Assembly (NCBI GenBank): GCA_948435975.1
Contig: CAOJHG010000019.1
Span: 1-11,923 of the forward strand
DNA length: 11,923 bases
Source: an uncultured Oscillibacter sp.
GTDB lineage: Bacteria; Bacillota; Clostridia; Oscillospirales; Oscillospiraceae
Reading direction: 5' to 3'
Positions 1 to 5,768 of the stretch are shown here, piece after piece. Made by a program: the position numbers and the translations under genes. The notes below the pieces were generated by a model, which was not told the DNA's origin, made no database searches, and saw only the letters and a list, made by a program, of their open reading frames with translations. Within the stretch, counting starts at the first letter, position 1, and the number at the start of each line of letters is the position of its first letter.

Positions 1-267
1 GATCTTGTCCCCGTCCGCCGCCTTTGCGGTCAGCATGATGACAGGGTAGTAGGAGGTTTCTCTGATCTTCTTGCAGATTTGAAAACCATCCGCGTCCGGG
101 AGCATCACATCCAAAATTGCCAGGTCTAAATGGGTATGCTCCATACAGTCCAGGGCCTCCGCGCCGGTGTAAAATTTATGGACGGTATAGCCGTCGTTGG
201 TGAGGTAAAGTTCTATCACATCGGCCAGTTCTTTTTCGTCATCTACCACTAAAATATTGATACCCAT
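1..267 (-). CDS. VanR-like response regulator, receiver domain (partial, C-terminus off the left edge)
   Basis: The 89 visible residues are a CheY-type receiver domain starting MGINILVVDDEKELADVIEL. Visible hallmarks are the acidic pair after the first beta strand (DDE, residues 9-11), the phospho-acceptor Asp in LAILDVMLPDADG (D53) and the switch Thr in VIMLTAKA (T80). As remembered, the wording is close to VanR and its VanRG-like relatives (for example ELYL, YTV, LDLAILD, YPVIMLT), so an OmpR/PhoB-type winged-helix output domain is expected beyond the edge, with a sensor kinase partner probably further left. The start is ATG at 265-267 with an AGGAG ribosome site about 7 nt upstream. The family phosphorylates the Asp to control promoter binding. 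The VanR subtype is inferred: it cannot be told from other OmpR-type regulators without the missing C-terminus. Confidence 0.85.
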   Translation of the reverse strand, partial: MGINILVVDDEKELADVIELYLTNDGYTVHKFYTGAEALDCMEHTHLDLAILDVMLPDADGFQICKKIRETSYYPVIMLTAKAADGDKI

Positions 268-303
268 TTTGTTGCTCCTTGTTCTAAAGACGGATTTGTC
301 CTT

Positions 304-309
304 ATTATA
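304..309 (-). promoter_or_regulatory. Extended -10 promoter of the response regulator gene
   Basis: On the minus strand TATAAT is preceded by TGG, giving a TGn extended -10 element. No good -35 hexamer lies 17 bp upstream, as is common for activator-dependent promoters. Transcription would start near 297, leaving a leader of about 30 nt before the ATG. Confidence 0.65.
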
Positions 310-316
310 CCAGTAA

Positions 317-359
317 TTTTCTCAAATTTCTCTACGGAATTTCTTAAGATTTTCCTACG
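317..359 (-). promoter_or_regulatory. Four phased direct repeats: probable response-regulator operator
   Basis: Read on the minus strand, four imperfect decamers follow each other: CGTAGGAAAA, CTTAAGAAAT, CGTAGAGAAA and TTTGAGAAAA. Their starts are 11, 12 and 10 bp apart, one helical turn each. The last repeat covers the place where a -35 box should be. Direct repeats with an 11-bp period are the usual operator of OmpR/PhoB-family regulators, so this is probably an autoregulatory site. Binding by this particular regulator is inferred. Confidence 0.5.
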
Positions 360-380
360 GAGAAGGGGAAATTGTAATAC

Positions 381-412
381 AGCAGGAGGATACCTGTATG
401 TGTCCTCCTGCT
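381..412. terminator. Hairpin between the cotJ locus and the response regulator gene
   Basis: The arms AGCAGGAGGA and TCCTCCTGCT are perfect complements, and the stem extends to 13 bp with one G-U pair around a 6-nt loop. It lies at the end of the minus-strand cotJ transcript. There is no clean run of T on either side, so it may be a weak or factor-assisted terminator, or simply an RNA 3' end stabiliser. Confidence 0.45.
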
Positions 413-433
413 GAAATCAAAATCTTTTACCTT

Positions 434-561
434 GGAAACAGCTTGTCCCATCGAAAATTTTAACAGGTTGTTCTTACACCATCGCCGCAGGAAAAGGCTT
501 GTCCTACCAACAATCCAGTGTTTTCAAGGCTTTCCGGCCTTGTTGCTCTTACGCTATCGCC
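434..561. repeat. Degenerate tandem repeat, two units, at the broken end of cotJC
   Basis: Two related units lie head to tail: 434-486 (53 bp) and 490-561 (72 bp). Both begin with GGAAA followed by the shared block GCTTGTCC, and both end in a nearly shared block (TTGTTCTTACACCATCGCC versus TTGCTCTTACGCTATCGCC). The second unit carries about 19 extra bases in the middle. The unit supplies the last codons and stop of the shortened cotJC. Its layout suggests a short dispersed intergenic repeat family, but no further copy is visible in this window, so family status is a guess. Confidence 0.6.
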
Positions 562-971
562 CCATCTGCCGCCAAATCCTCTGTCAGGTCGGCAACCAAA
601 TCCCCTTTACACGCCATACTGGCAGCGCTGTAGGGGAAGCCGGAGGCAGCGGTAGGATAAACGCCGGCGGTGCGGTCCACAAAGTAGGTGTCAAAACCGG
701 CGGACCTGATCTGCTCCTCCGTGAGGTTCCGGGTCAGCTGATGGACCAGAGCGCCAATCATTTCCAGATGTCCCAGCTCCTCAGTGCCGATGTCAGTCAG
801 AAGTCCCTTCAGCTCCGGATAGGGCATGGAAAACCGCTGGCTCAGATAGCGTAGGGAGGCCCCCAGCTCTCCGTCGGGGCCGCCGTACTGGGAGATAATG
901 ACCGACGCCAGCTTGGGATTGGTGTTTTTGACCTTGACAGGGTATTGCAGCTTTTTCTCATAGACAAACAT
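549..971 (-). CDS. cotJC: CotJC-like manganese-catalase-family spore coat protein, C-terminally truncated
   Basis: The 140 residues match the first three quarters of CotJC, a ferritin-like manganese-catalase homologue of the outer spore layers. They start MFVYEKKLQYPV and contain QYGGPDGELGASLRYL (candidate metal ligand E35), DIGTEELGHLEM (E65, H68) and KGDLVADLTEDLAAD. Family members are usually near 190-200 aa and continue after EDLAAE with helices carrying the last Glu and His metal ligands; here the frame instead runs into repeat sequence and stops after DGAIA. The missing helices are not encoded downstream. I chose ATG at 969-971 because it overlaps the stop of the CotJA-CotJB gene (TGATG), indicating translational coupling, and because family members begin there. 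The protein is likely inactive as a catalase; it may be a pseudogene or a purely structural remnant. Confidence 0.8.
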   Translation of the reverse strand: MFVYEKKLQYPVKVKNTNPKLASVIISQYGGPDGELGASLRYLSQRFSMPYPELKGLLTDIGTEELGHLEMIGALVHQLTRNLTEEQIRSAGFDTYFVDRTAGVYPTAASGFPYSAASMACKGDLVADLTEDLAADGAIA

Positions 972-1429
972 CAGTCGTTCCCTCCTACATCCCAGGGCCA
1001 CGGGTCCTTTAGCCAGGCATAGCCATTTTCCGGCGTCGGCGTGGTGGAGGTCAGGGGGCCGTACATCTTTTCGTATTTCTCACGGCCCTCCTTGGCCAGA
1101 TTGAGATAGGACCAGTAGAGCTGAAGAACCTCCTGGTCACCCGCATGGGTGTCCAGATAAAGGTTCAGTTCCTTGATTGCAAAGTCCAGAGCCATCAGCT
1201 CTACCAGAGCGGTGTTGGGCAGCTGCGTCTGGGCCTGAATGGCCGCCTTAAAGGGCAGGTCCAGGCCCGGGAAGAGCGTGCCGGTCTGGAGCGCTTCCGT
1301 CCGGCTGAACCGGATCGGGTTGTTCTCCTGCATGGGGATATAGGGAAACGCCAGAGAGGCGCAGCCGTTGGGCAGAGCGCCCATGCCGGGGGCGCAGGCG
1401 CAGGTTTGTGTTTGGATTGGTTTTTCCAT
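971..1429 (-). CDS. Fused CotJA-CotJB spore coat protein
   Basis: This 152-aa protein appears to join two coat proteins usually encoded separately. Residues about 25-62 (LAFPYIPMQENN, EALQTGTLFPGLDLPF) match the CotJA signature, a short stretch ending in GTLFPxLDxPF. Residues about 72-146 (LMALDFAIKELNLYLDTH, REKYEKMYGPL, then WLKDPWPWD) match CotJB. The first 24 residues are Cys-rich (CACAPGMG). I chose ATG at 1427-1429 because AAGGAGG lies about 10 nt upstream; an in-frame ATG at 1462 overlaps that ribosome site. The stop overlaps the start of cotJC. In Bacillus subtilis the cotJ genes form one mother-cell operon. The fusion is read directly from one uninterrupted frame, while the domain assignments rest on remembered family motifs. 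Confidence 0.8.
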   Translation of the reverse strand: MEKPIQTQTCACAPGMGALPNGCASLAFPYIPMQENNPIRFSRTEALQTGTLFPGLDLPFKAAIQAQTQLPNTALVELMALDFAIKELNLYLDTHAGDQEVLQLYWSYLNLAKEGREKYEKMYGPLTSTTPTPENGYAWLKDPWPWDVGGND

Positions 1430-1492
1430 TGGTGGAAAGCCTCCTTTTAAAAAGGGGTTCACGCGGAACAGAGAAGCAGTCCGCGCCTGACC

Positions 1493-1501
1493 TATTCTAT
1501 G
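1493..1501 (-). promoter_or_regulatory. Possible mother-cell sigma (SigE/SigK-type) -10 element for cotJ
   Basis: The minus strand reads CATAGAATA, one mismatch from the SigE -10 (CATACAAT) and a fit to the SigK pattern CATAnnnTA. It is about 64 nt upstream of the chosen cotJ start. No convincing -35 element was found, so this is suggestive only. Bacillus subtilis cotJ is SigE-dependent. Confidence 0.3.
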
Positions 1502-1540
1502 CAGACCAACGTCCGGCGGCTACCCGCTTCCATTTCCGCC

Positions 1541-1570
1541 TTGACAGGGGAGGCGTCATGCCGTTAAAAT
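1541..1570 (+). promoter_or_regulatory. Sigma-A-type promoter of the lincosamide nucleotidyltransferase-like gene
   Basis: A perfect -35 TTGACA (1541-1546) and a -10 TAAAAT (1565-1570) are 18 bp apart. A strong ribosome site AGGAGG (1585-1590) follows, 7 nt before the ATG. The leader would be only about 20 nt, leaving no room for an attenuation peptide. Confidence 0.65.
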
Positions 1571-1597
1571 AGAAGCTGACCACCAGGAGGAACAGAT

Positions 1598-2125
1598 ATG
1601 AAAAAAACGAAAAAGGAGACCGTTTCAAAAGCAGACCTTTTTGAGGTGCTGGATAAAATGGAGTCCCTGCAAATTACCTATTGGCTGGACGGAGGCTGGG
1701 GTGTGGATGCTCTGGGCGGAAAACAGACGCGGGAGCACCGGGACATCGACCTGGATTTCGACAGCCGGTATACAGACAAGCTTCTGTCCGCACTTGGAGC
1801 CGCGGGCTATGTGATTGAAACAGATCAGCGTCCGGCGCGCATCGAACTCCATCACCCTGACTTCGGGTATCTGGATATCCACCCCTTTGTCCTGTGCCGG
1901 GAGGGAACTGCCCGGCAGGCAGACCTGGAGGGCGGCTGGTACGAATTCGAGTCGGATTTTTTCGGAACGGCTGAGTTTTGGGGGAGACGGATTCCCTGTA
2001 TTTCCCTAAAGGGCCAGCTGGTCTTTCACAGCGGCTATGAGCCCCGGCCCACAGATCTCCACGACCTCGAGATTCTTCACCGGCTGGAGGAGGAGGGACG
2101 GGGCAAAAACTGGCATATGGGATAA
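1598..2125 (+). CDS. lnu: Lincosamide nucleotidyltransferase-like protein (Lnu(A)/Lnu(C) type)
   Basis: The 175-aa protein is a small nucleotidyltransferase-fold enzyme. Motifs in order: TYWLDGGWGVDAL (27-39), KQTREHRDIDLDFD (42-55) with the DxD metal pair D49/D51, YLDIHP (91-96) with the probable third carboxylate D93, EGGWYEF (111-117), IPCIS (132-136) and FHSGYE (143-148). These line up, in this order and spacing, with remembered Lnu(A)/Lnu(C) proteins of about 161-164 aa, which adenylylate a hydroxyl of lincomycin and clindamycin using ATP. The extra length is mainly at the charged N-terminus. The ATG has an AGGAGG ribosome site and its own promoter, and is divergent from cotJ. No transposase or terminal repeat is seen nearby and its base use resembles the neighbours, so it looks resident rather than freshly acquired. 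Substrate is inferred; related aminoglycoside-type transferases are the alternative. Confidence 0.8.
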   Translation: MKKTKKETVSKADLFEVLDKMESLQITYWLDGGWGVDALGGKQTREHRDIDLDFDSRYTDKLLSALGAAGYVIETDQRPARIELHHPDFGYLDIHPFVLCREGTARQADLEGGWYEFESDFFGTAEFWGRRIPCISLKGQLVFHSGYEPRPTDLHDLEILHRLEEEGRGKNWHMG

Positions 2126-2182
2126 GCAGGCGGACATAGTCTGATAGCGCATACAGAATTTTTCCGCAAGGGGGAAGCGCCT

Positions 2183-2914
2183 GTGATTATCCTGCTTCGT
2201 AAACGAGACCTGTTTTTATCCCTGCTGTTCTGCTGCTTTGCCGTCGGGCTGGGTACGGTGCTGTGGAAGGGGAATGCGGTGCCGGCCTTTGCCGCCGGGG
2301 AGGAGGATGGCCCGCCCCTCACCGTGGTCATTGACCCGGGCCACGGCGGGGAAGACGGCGGCGCGGTGTCGCCCGGCGGCGTCTCGGAAAGCGCTATCAA
2401 TCTGGCGGTGTCCCTCCGGGTCAGCGACCTGCTGCGCTTTGCCGGCCAGCGGACGGCGCTGATTCGGGAGGAGGACGTCAGCGTAGGGGACGGGAACCTG
2501 GATACTATGCGGCAGCGGAAGACCTCGGACCTGAAAAACCGGGTGGCCATGGTAAACGCCGTGGAAAACAGCCTGCTGCTGAGCATTCATCAGAACAGTC
2601 TGCCGTCTTCCCCTGTGACCCACGGGGCCCAGGTGTTCTGGAACCAGGGGGAGGGGGCCCAGGCGCTGGCGGCTGTGATGCAGGATGCTCTGAATATGGG
2701 CATCAACGCCGGAAACAAAAAAAACCCCCGGCAGATACCGGACAGCATTTACCTGATGAAGCATGTGACAGGGCCTGGAATTCTGGTAGAGTGCGGTTTC
2801 CTCTCCAACGCGGCGGAAACCGAGTGGCTCCAGAGTCCCGTATATCAGACCCGGCTGGCCGCCGCCATTGCCGCCGGTTTTCTGCGGGGCCTTACAGAAG
2901 GAGACGATTTATGA
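2183..2914 (+). CDS. cwlD: N-acetylmuramoyl-L-alanine amidase CwlD (spore cortex)
   Basis: This 243-aa protein has an N-terminal membrane/signal segment (about residues 8-28) and then an Amidase_3 zinc hydrolase domain. Zinc ligands are visible as H54 in VVIDPGHGGEDGG, E69 in GVSESAINLAVSLRV and H136 in LLLSIHQNSLPSS, with catalytic E203 in GPGILVECGFLSN. The wording around these motifs (AVSPGGVSES, ECGFLSN) and the length (Bacillus subtilis CwlD 237 aa) point to CwlD, which strips stem peptides from muramic acid so that muramic delta-lactam can form in the spore cortex. The start is GTG at 2183-2185 behind AGGGGGAA; no better upstream ATG exists. Its stop overlaps the radA ATG (ATGA). CATACAGAAT at 2150-2159 resembles a sporulation sigma -10, but the spacing of any -35 is poor. 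Confidence 0.88.
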   Translation: MIILLRKRDLFLSLLFCCFAVGLGTVLWKGNAVPAFAAGEEDGPPLTVVIDPGHGGEDGGAVSPGGVSESAINLAVSLRVSDLLRFAGQRTALIREEDVSVGDGNLDTMRQRKTSDLKNRVAMVNAVENSLLLSIHQNSLPSSPVTHGAQVFWNQGEGAQALAAVMQDALNMGINAGNKKNPRQIPDSIYLMKHVTGPGILVECGFLSNAAETEWLQSPVYQTRLAAAIAAGFLRGLTEGDDL

Positions 2915-4269
2915 AGCAAAGAACAATGTTTTACTGCACAGAGTGCGGAAATGAGACGCCGAAGTGGGCAGGCCGGTGTCCCGCCTGCGGGTCCTGGAAC
3001 ACGGTGGTGGAACGGCCTCCGGAAACCGTAAAGGGGAAGGGGAGAGGGGGGACCCGTATTGTATCCGCTCCCAGGGCCTGCCCGGTAACAGAGCTGGGGG
3101 AGAGCGAGGAGATTCGCTTTTCCACCGGAATGAGCGAGCTGAACCGGGTTTTAGGCGGCGGGGCGGTCAAGGGCTCCCTGGTGCTGGTGGGCGGCGCTCC
3201 CGGCATCGGAAAATCCACGCTGATGCTCCAGATTTGCGGGCGGCTCTGCGAATTTTCCAAGGTACTCTATGTATCCGGGGAGGAGTCCCAGCATCAGCTG
3301 AAGCTCCGGGCCCGGCGGCTCCATGTGGAGAGCGAACAGCTCCTGGTCCTGTCGGAAACCGGCCTGGAGGAAATGATTCAGGCGGTTTCAGCGGAAAAAC
3401 CGGACATACTGATTGTAGACTCCATCCAGACCCTTTTTAACGACGCTCTGGATTCCCCGGCAGGCAGCATCAGCCAGGTCAAGGACTGCACCATGGCGCT
3501 GATGCGCCTGGCCAAGGGGGAGAACATCACTGTTTTTGTCATCGGCCATGTGAATAAAGAGGGGTCCATTGCCGGTCCCAAGGTTCTGGAGCACATGGTG
3601 GACTGTGTGCTTTATTTTGAGGGGGACCGGCACACCTCCTTCCGCATTCTCCGGGCGGCCAAGAACCGCTTTGGCGCCACCAATGAAATCGGCGTCTTTG
3701 AGATGGGGGACGGTGGGCTGAAGGAGGTGGAAAACCCCTCGCAAATGCTGCTGTCCGGCCGTCCGGAGGATGCGCCTGGCACCTGCGTCACCTGTGTAAT
3801 GGAGGGGGCCAGGCCTGTACTGGCAGAGATACAGGCGCTGGTAGTGACCTCGTCGGCCAATAATCCCCGGCGCACCAGCAATGGCTTCGACTATAACCGG
3901 GCGGCCATGCTGCTGGCAGTGCTGGAAAAGCGGGGCGGGCTGAAGCTCTCCGCCTGTGACGCCTATCTGAACATCATCGGCGGCTTGCAGCTGGACGAGC
4001 CCGCTGCGGACCTGGCCGCCATTGTGGCTCTGGCGTCCAGTTATCTGGACAAGCCCGTTCCCGGTGATTTGACGGCCATCGGAGAGGTGGGCCTGACCGG
4101 GGAGCTGCGGAGTGTCAGCCAGCTCAGTCAACGGATATCAGAGGTCCGGCGGCTGGGGTTCAGCCGTTGTGTGCTTCCCGTCCATAGGGGTCTGGTGCCG
4201 CCTCCGGGGCTGGAGCTTCTGCCCGTTCGGAATATCGGTGAGGCGATCCGAGCTGCTTTGCGGGGATGA
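2911..4269 (+). CDS. radA: DNA repair protein RadA (Sms)
   Basis: The 452-aa protein has the full RadA architecture. An N-terminal C4 zinc finger (C9, C12, C23, C26) is followed by a RecA-type ATPase with Walker A GGAPGIGKST (94-103) and Walker B LIVD (167-170), then the RadA-specific KNRFG (251-255), and a C-terminal Lon-like domain beginning near NIIGGLQLDEPAADLAA. RadA is a DnaB-like helicase that drives branch migration of RecA recombination intermediates. I chose ATG at 2911-2913 because it has AAGGAG 8 nt upstream and gives the canonical zinc-finger start; a longer in-frame reading from 2791 only extends into cwlD. Length fits the family (about 450-460 aa). The overlap with cwlD implies co-transcription of a cortex gene with a repair gene. 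No strong terminator follows the stop. Confidence 0.96.
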   Translation: MKQRTMFYCTECGNETPKWAGRCPACGSWNTVVERPPETVKGKGRGGTRIVSAPRACPVTELGESEEIRFSTGMSELNRVLGGGAVKGSLVLVGGAPGIGKSTLMLQICGRLCEFSKVLYVSGEESQHQLKLRARRLHVESEQLLVLSETGLEEMIQAVSAEKPDILIVDSIQTLFNDALDSPAGSISQVKDCTMALMRLAKGENITVFVIGHVNKEGSIAGPKVLEHMVDCVLYFEGDRHTSFRILRAAKNRFGATNEIGVFEMGDGGLKEVENPSQMLLSGRPEDAPGTCVTCVMEGARPVLAEIQALVVTSSANNPRRTSNGFDYNRAAMLLAVLEKRGGLKLSACDAYLNIIGGLQLDEPAADLAAIVALASSYLDKPVPGDLTAIGEVGLTGELRSVSQLSQRISEVRRLGFSRCVLPVHRGLVPPPGLELLPVRNIGEAIRAALRG

Positions 4270-4375
4270 AGTGAACGCAGGCGCCGCCCAGAGCGGGCAG
4301 ACCGGCAGCCGCAGCGCTCTCCAGTGTACAGACGCCGTCGGCCTGGTAGAGACATTGACTGGTACAGGGTATCAA
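4160..4375 (-). CDS. Small cysteine-rich protein (four Cys, CxxxC-x7-C pattern), antisense to the radA 3' end
   Basis: I read a 71-aa product from TTG at 4373-4375, which has GGAGG 7 nt upstream; an upstream in-frame ATG at 4412-4414 has no ribosome site. The N-terminal 38 residues look like a compact metal-binding module: MIPCTSQCLYQADGVCTLES with C4, C8 and C16, then C33 in GGACVHFIP. Small proteins with a CxxxC...DGxCxL...C pattern occur in many Clostridia, some carrying unreliable acyl-ACP dehydratase names; I do not know their function. The last 30-odd residues lie opposite radA codons and are Pro/Ala-rich, so the functional part may be only the first half and the tail read-through. It converges with radA, overlapping by 110 bp. 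Confidence 0.5.
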   Translation of the reverse strand: MIPCTSQCLYQADGVCTLESAAAAGLPALGGACVHFIPAKQLGSPHRYSERAEAPAPEAAPDPYGREAHNG

Positions 4376-4414
4376 AGGAATTCCTCCGTTCTGTGAATTG
4401 AAATTGCACCCCAT

Positions 4415-4667
4415 GGATTATGATAGAACTAGTTTGGCCCAAAGCGGAGGATTTATGTCGTTTTGATATGGGCCGATGTCACAAGCCGCGGATGAAACCT
4501 GTTGTTCCGGTACGGCGTCCGCTTTGCAGAATAAACCGCCGTGCATACCGGCGGGAGGGAGGTTTTAGGGGTATATATATAATTGAACAAAATGATAATT
4601 TTGTTCAATTCAGGGGAGTCAAAATCCACTTTTTCCTGCTCCGCGGCTTTAATGCCCCAAGCTTGCT
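4415..4667. other. Gene-poor stretch before the recombinase gene
   Basis: About 250 bases hold no reading frame I would defend. Two features stand out. One is an imperfect inverted pair, CCGGTACGGC near 4508 and GCCGTGCATACCGG near 4540, able to form a bulged stem. The other is the palindrome at 4581-4610, listed separately. I recognise no riboswitch or RNA family here. Confidence 0.4.
4578..4610 (+). promoter_or_regulatory. 30-bp palindrome overlapping a TATAAT, upstream of the recombinase gene
   Basis: The arms AATTGAACAAAAT (4581-4593) and ATTTTGTTCAATT (4598-4610) are perfect inverted copies around a 4-base centre GATA. A TATAAT (4578-4583) in a TATATATA run overlaps the left arm, so a repressor bound here would cover the -10 and start site. 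There is no matching -35. The AT-rich arms and lack of a T tract make an intrinsic terminator less likely. A recombinase core site (11-bp arms with an 8-bp centre) is an alternative. Confidence 0.5.
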
Positions 4668-5708
4668 ATGAATGATTATAGACTGGAATCCCCGCAGATA
4701 TTGCGGGACTTTCTCGCATACCATGAAACCGTCAAAGCCCATTCCAAACGGACGGTAGACGAATATTTTCTGGACCTCCGGAATTTCTTCCGCTATATGA
4801 AGCAGATTCGTGATCCGGGGCTTGTCGGAAAGCCGCTGGATGAAGTCGACATCATGGATGTGGATTTGGACTTTGTGGCCAGCGTGACGCTGACAGACAT
4901 CTATGGCTACATGACCTATCTCAGCCGGGACCGCATTCTCCACCAAAACAGCTCCGTGTCCGACTACGGGCTGAACGCCGCGTCCCGGGCCCGGAAAATT
5001 GCCACCATCCGCTCCTTTTACAATTATCTCACCAATAAGATGCACCTGCTTCGTGAAAATCCTGTCAAAGATATCGACGCACCCAAGCTGCAAAAAACTC
5101 TGCCCAAATACTTGACGCTGGACGAAAGCCTGCGTCTGCTGGAGTCTGTGGACGGCAAAAACCAGGAACGGGACTACTGTATTTTGACTCTGTTCCTCAA
5201 CTGCGGCCTTCGGATTTCCGAGCTGGTAGGGCTGAATCTGCGGGACATCCAGGACGAGGCCCTGCGCGTCCTGGGCAAGGGCAATAAAATCCGTGTCATC
5301 TATCTGAACGACGCCTGTCAGGACGCCCTGCGGCGCTATCTGGCGGTCCGCCGTCCCATCACCGGCCAGGACGCCAACGCGCTGTTTCTCTCTTCCCGAA
5401 ACGAGCGCATCAGCCGTTCCATGGTCCATGCCATGGTGAAAAAGCGGCTGTCTGCCGCCGGGCTGGACGAAAGTCAGTACTCTTCCCATAAGCTGCGGCA
5501 CACCGCAGCCACGCTGATGCTGCAAAACGGCGTCGACGTCCGGGCCGTTCAGGAGGTTCTGGGGCACGATCACCTGAATACCACCGAAATTTATACCCAT
5601 GTGGACAACGAGTCCCTGCGGACGGCTGCAAAGGCAACGCCCTTGTCACGTGTTAAAAGAACTAAGAAAAACAGCGGTGCCAAGGCCGAATCCTCTGAAA
5701 AGTCATGA
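4668..5708 (+). CDS. Xer-type tyrosine recombinase
   Basis: This 346-aa protein has an N-terminal SAM-like DNA-binding domain (about 10-125, with HSKRTVDEYFLDLRNFFRYM and the helix ARKIATIRSFYNYLTN) and a complete catalytic domain. The active residues are all visible: R182 in NCGLRISEL, K204 in GKGNK, H274 and R277 in SSHKLRHT, H300 in EVLGHDHLNTT and nucleophile Y309. It resembles XerC/XerD but is about 40-50 residues longer, with an acidic insert near 57-105 and a basic/serine tail after 320. The ATG at 4668-4670 has no evident Shine-Dalgarno and a stop lies 18 nt upstream in frame, so no earlier start is possible. It stands alone, between a palindrome and a strong hairpin. Chromosome dimer resolution or an element-specific role are both possible; I recognised no canonical dif. 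Confidence 0.88.
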   Translation: MNDYRLESPQILRDFLAYHETVKAHSKRTVDEYFLDLRNFFRYMKQIRDPGLVGKPLDEVDIMDVDLDFVASVTLTDIYGYMTYLSRDRILHQNSSVSDYGLNAASRARKIATIRSFYNYLTNKMHLLRENPVKDIDAPKLQKTLPKYLTLDESLRLLESVDGKNQERDYCILTLFLNCGLRISELVGLNLRDIQDEALRVLGKGNKIRVIYLNDACQDALRRYLAVRRPITGQDANALFLSSRNERISRSMVHAMVKKRLSAAGLDESQYSSHKLRHTAATLMLQNGVDVRAVQEVLGHDHLNTTEIYTHVDNESLRTAAKATPLSRVKRTKKNSGAKAESSEKS

Positions 5709-5711
5709 GAT

Positions 5712-5737
5712 AAGCCCCCCGGTTTACCGGGGGGCTT
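5712..5737. terminator. Strong GC hairpin between the convergent recombinase and yebC genes
   Basis: An 11-bp perfect stem (AAGCCCCCCGG with CCGGGGGGCTT) closes on a TTTA loop 3 bases after the recombinase stop. The arms end in AA/TT, and there is no long T run on either side. Its position between two converging genes suits a bidirectional terminator. Confidence 0.75.
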
Positions 5738-5768
5738 CGCATATCAGGCTGCAGGCAATTGCTCCAGG

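Noticed and set aside
434..561. CRISPR array or insertion sequence end
   Set aside because: There are only two diverged units with no regular spacers, no terminal inverted repeats and no transposase.
4581..4610. SOS (LexA/DinR) box
   Set aside because: The GAAC...GTTC arms are present, but their spacing is far wider than the CGAACnnnnGTTCG consensus.
4420..4671. 83-residue plus-strand frame and the mini-frame ATG TCG TTT TGA behind GGAGG near 4454
   Set aside because: The longer frame has no family-like pattern and runs through the palindrome. The mini-frame is three codons long, with no regulatory partner visible.
4605..5600. 331-residue minus-strand open frame opposite the recombinase
   Set aside because: Shadow frame: the plus-strand reading has complete recombinase catalytic residues and this one shows no family motif.
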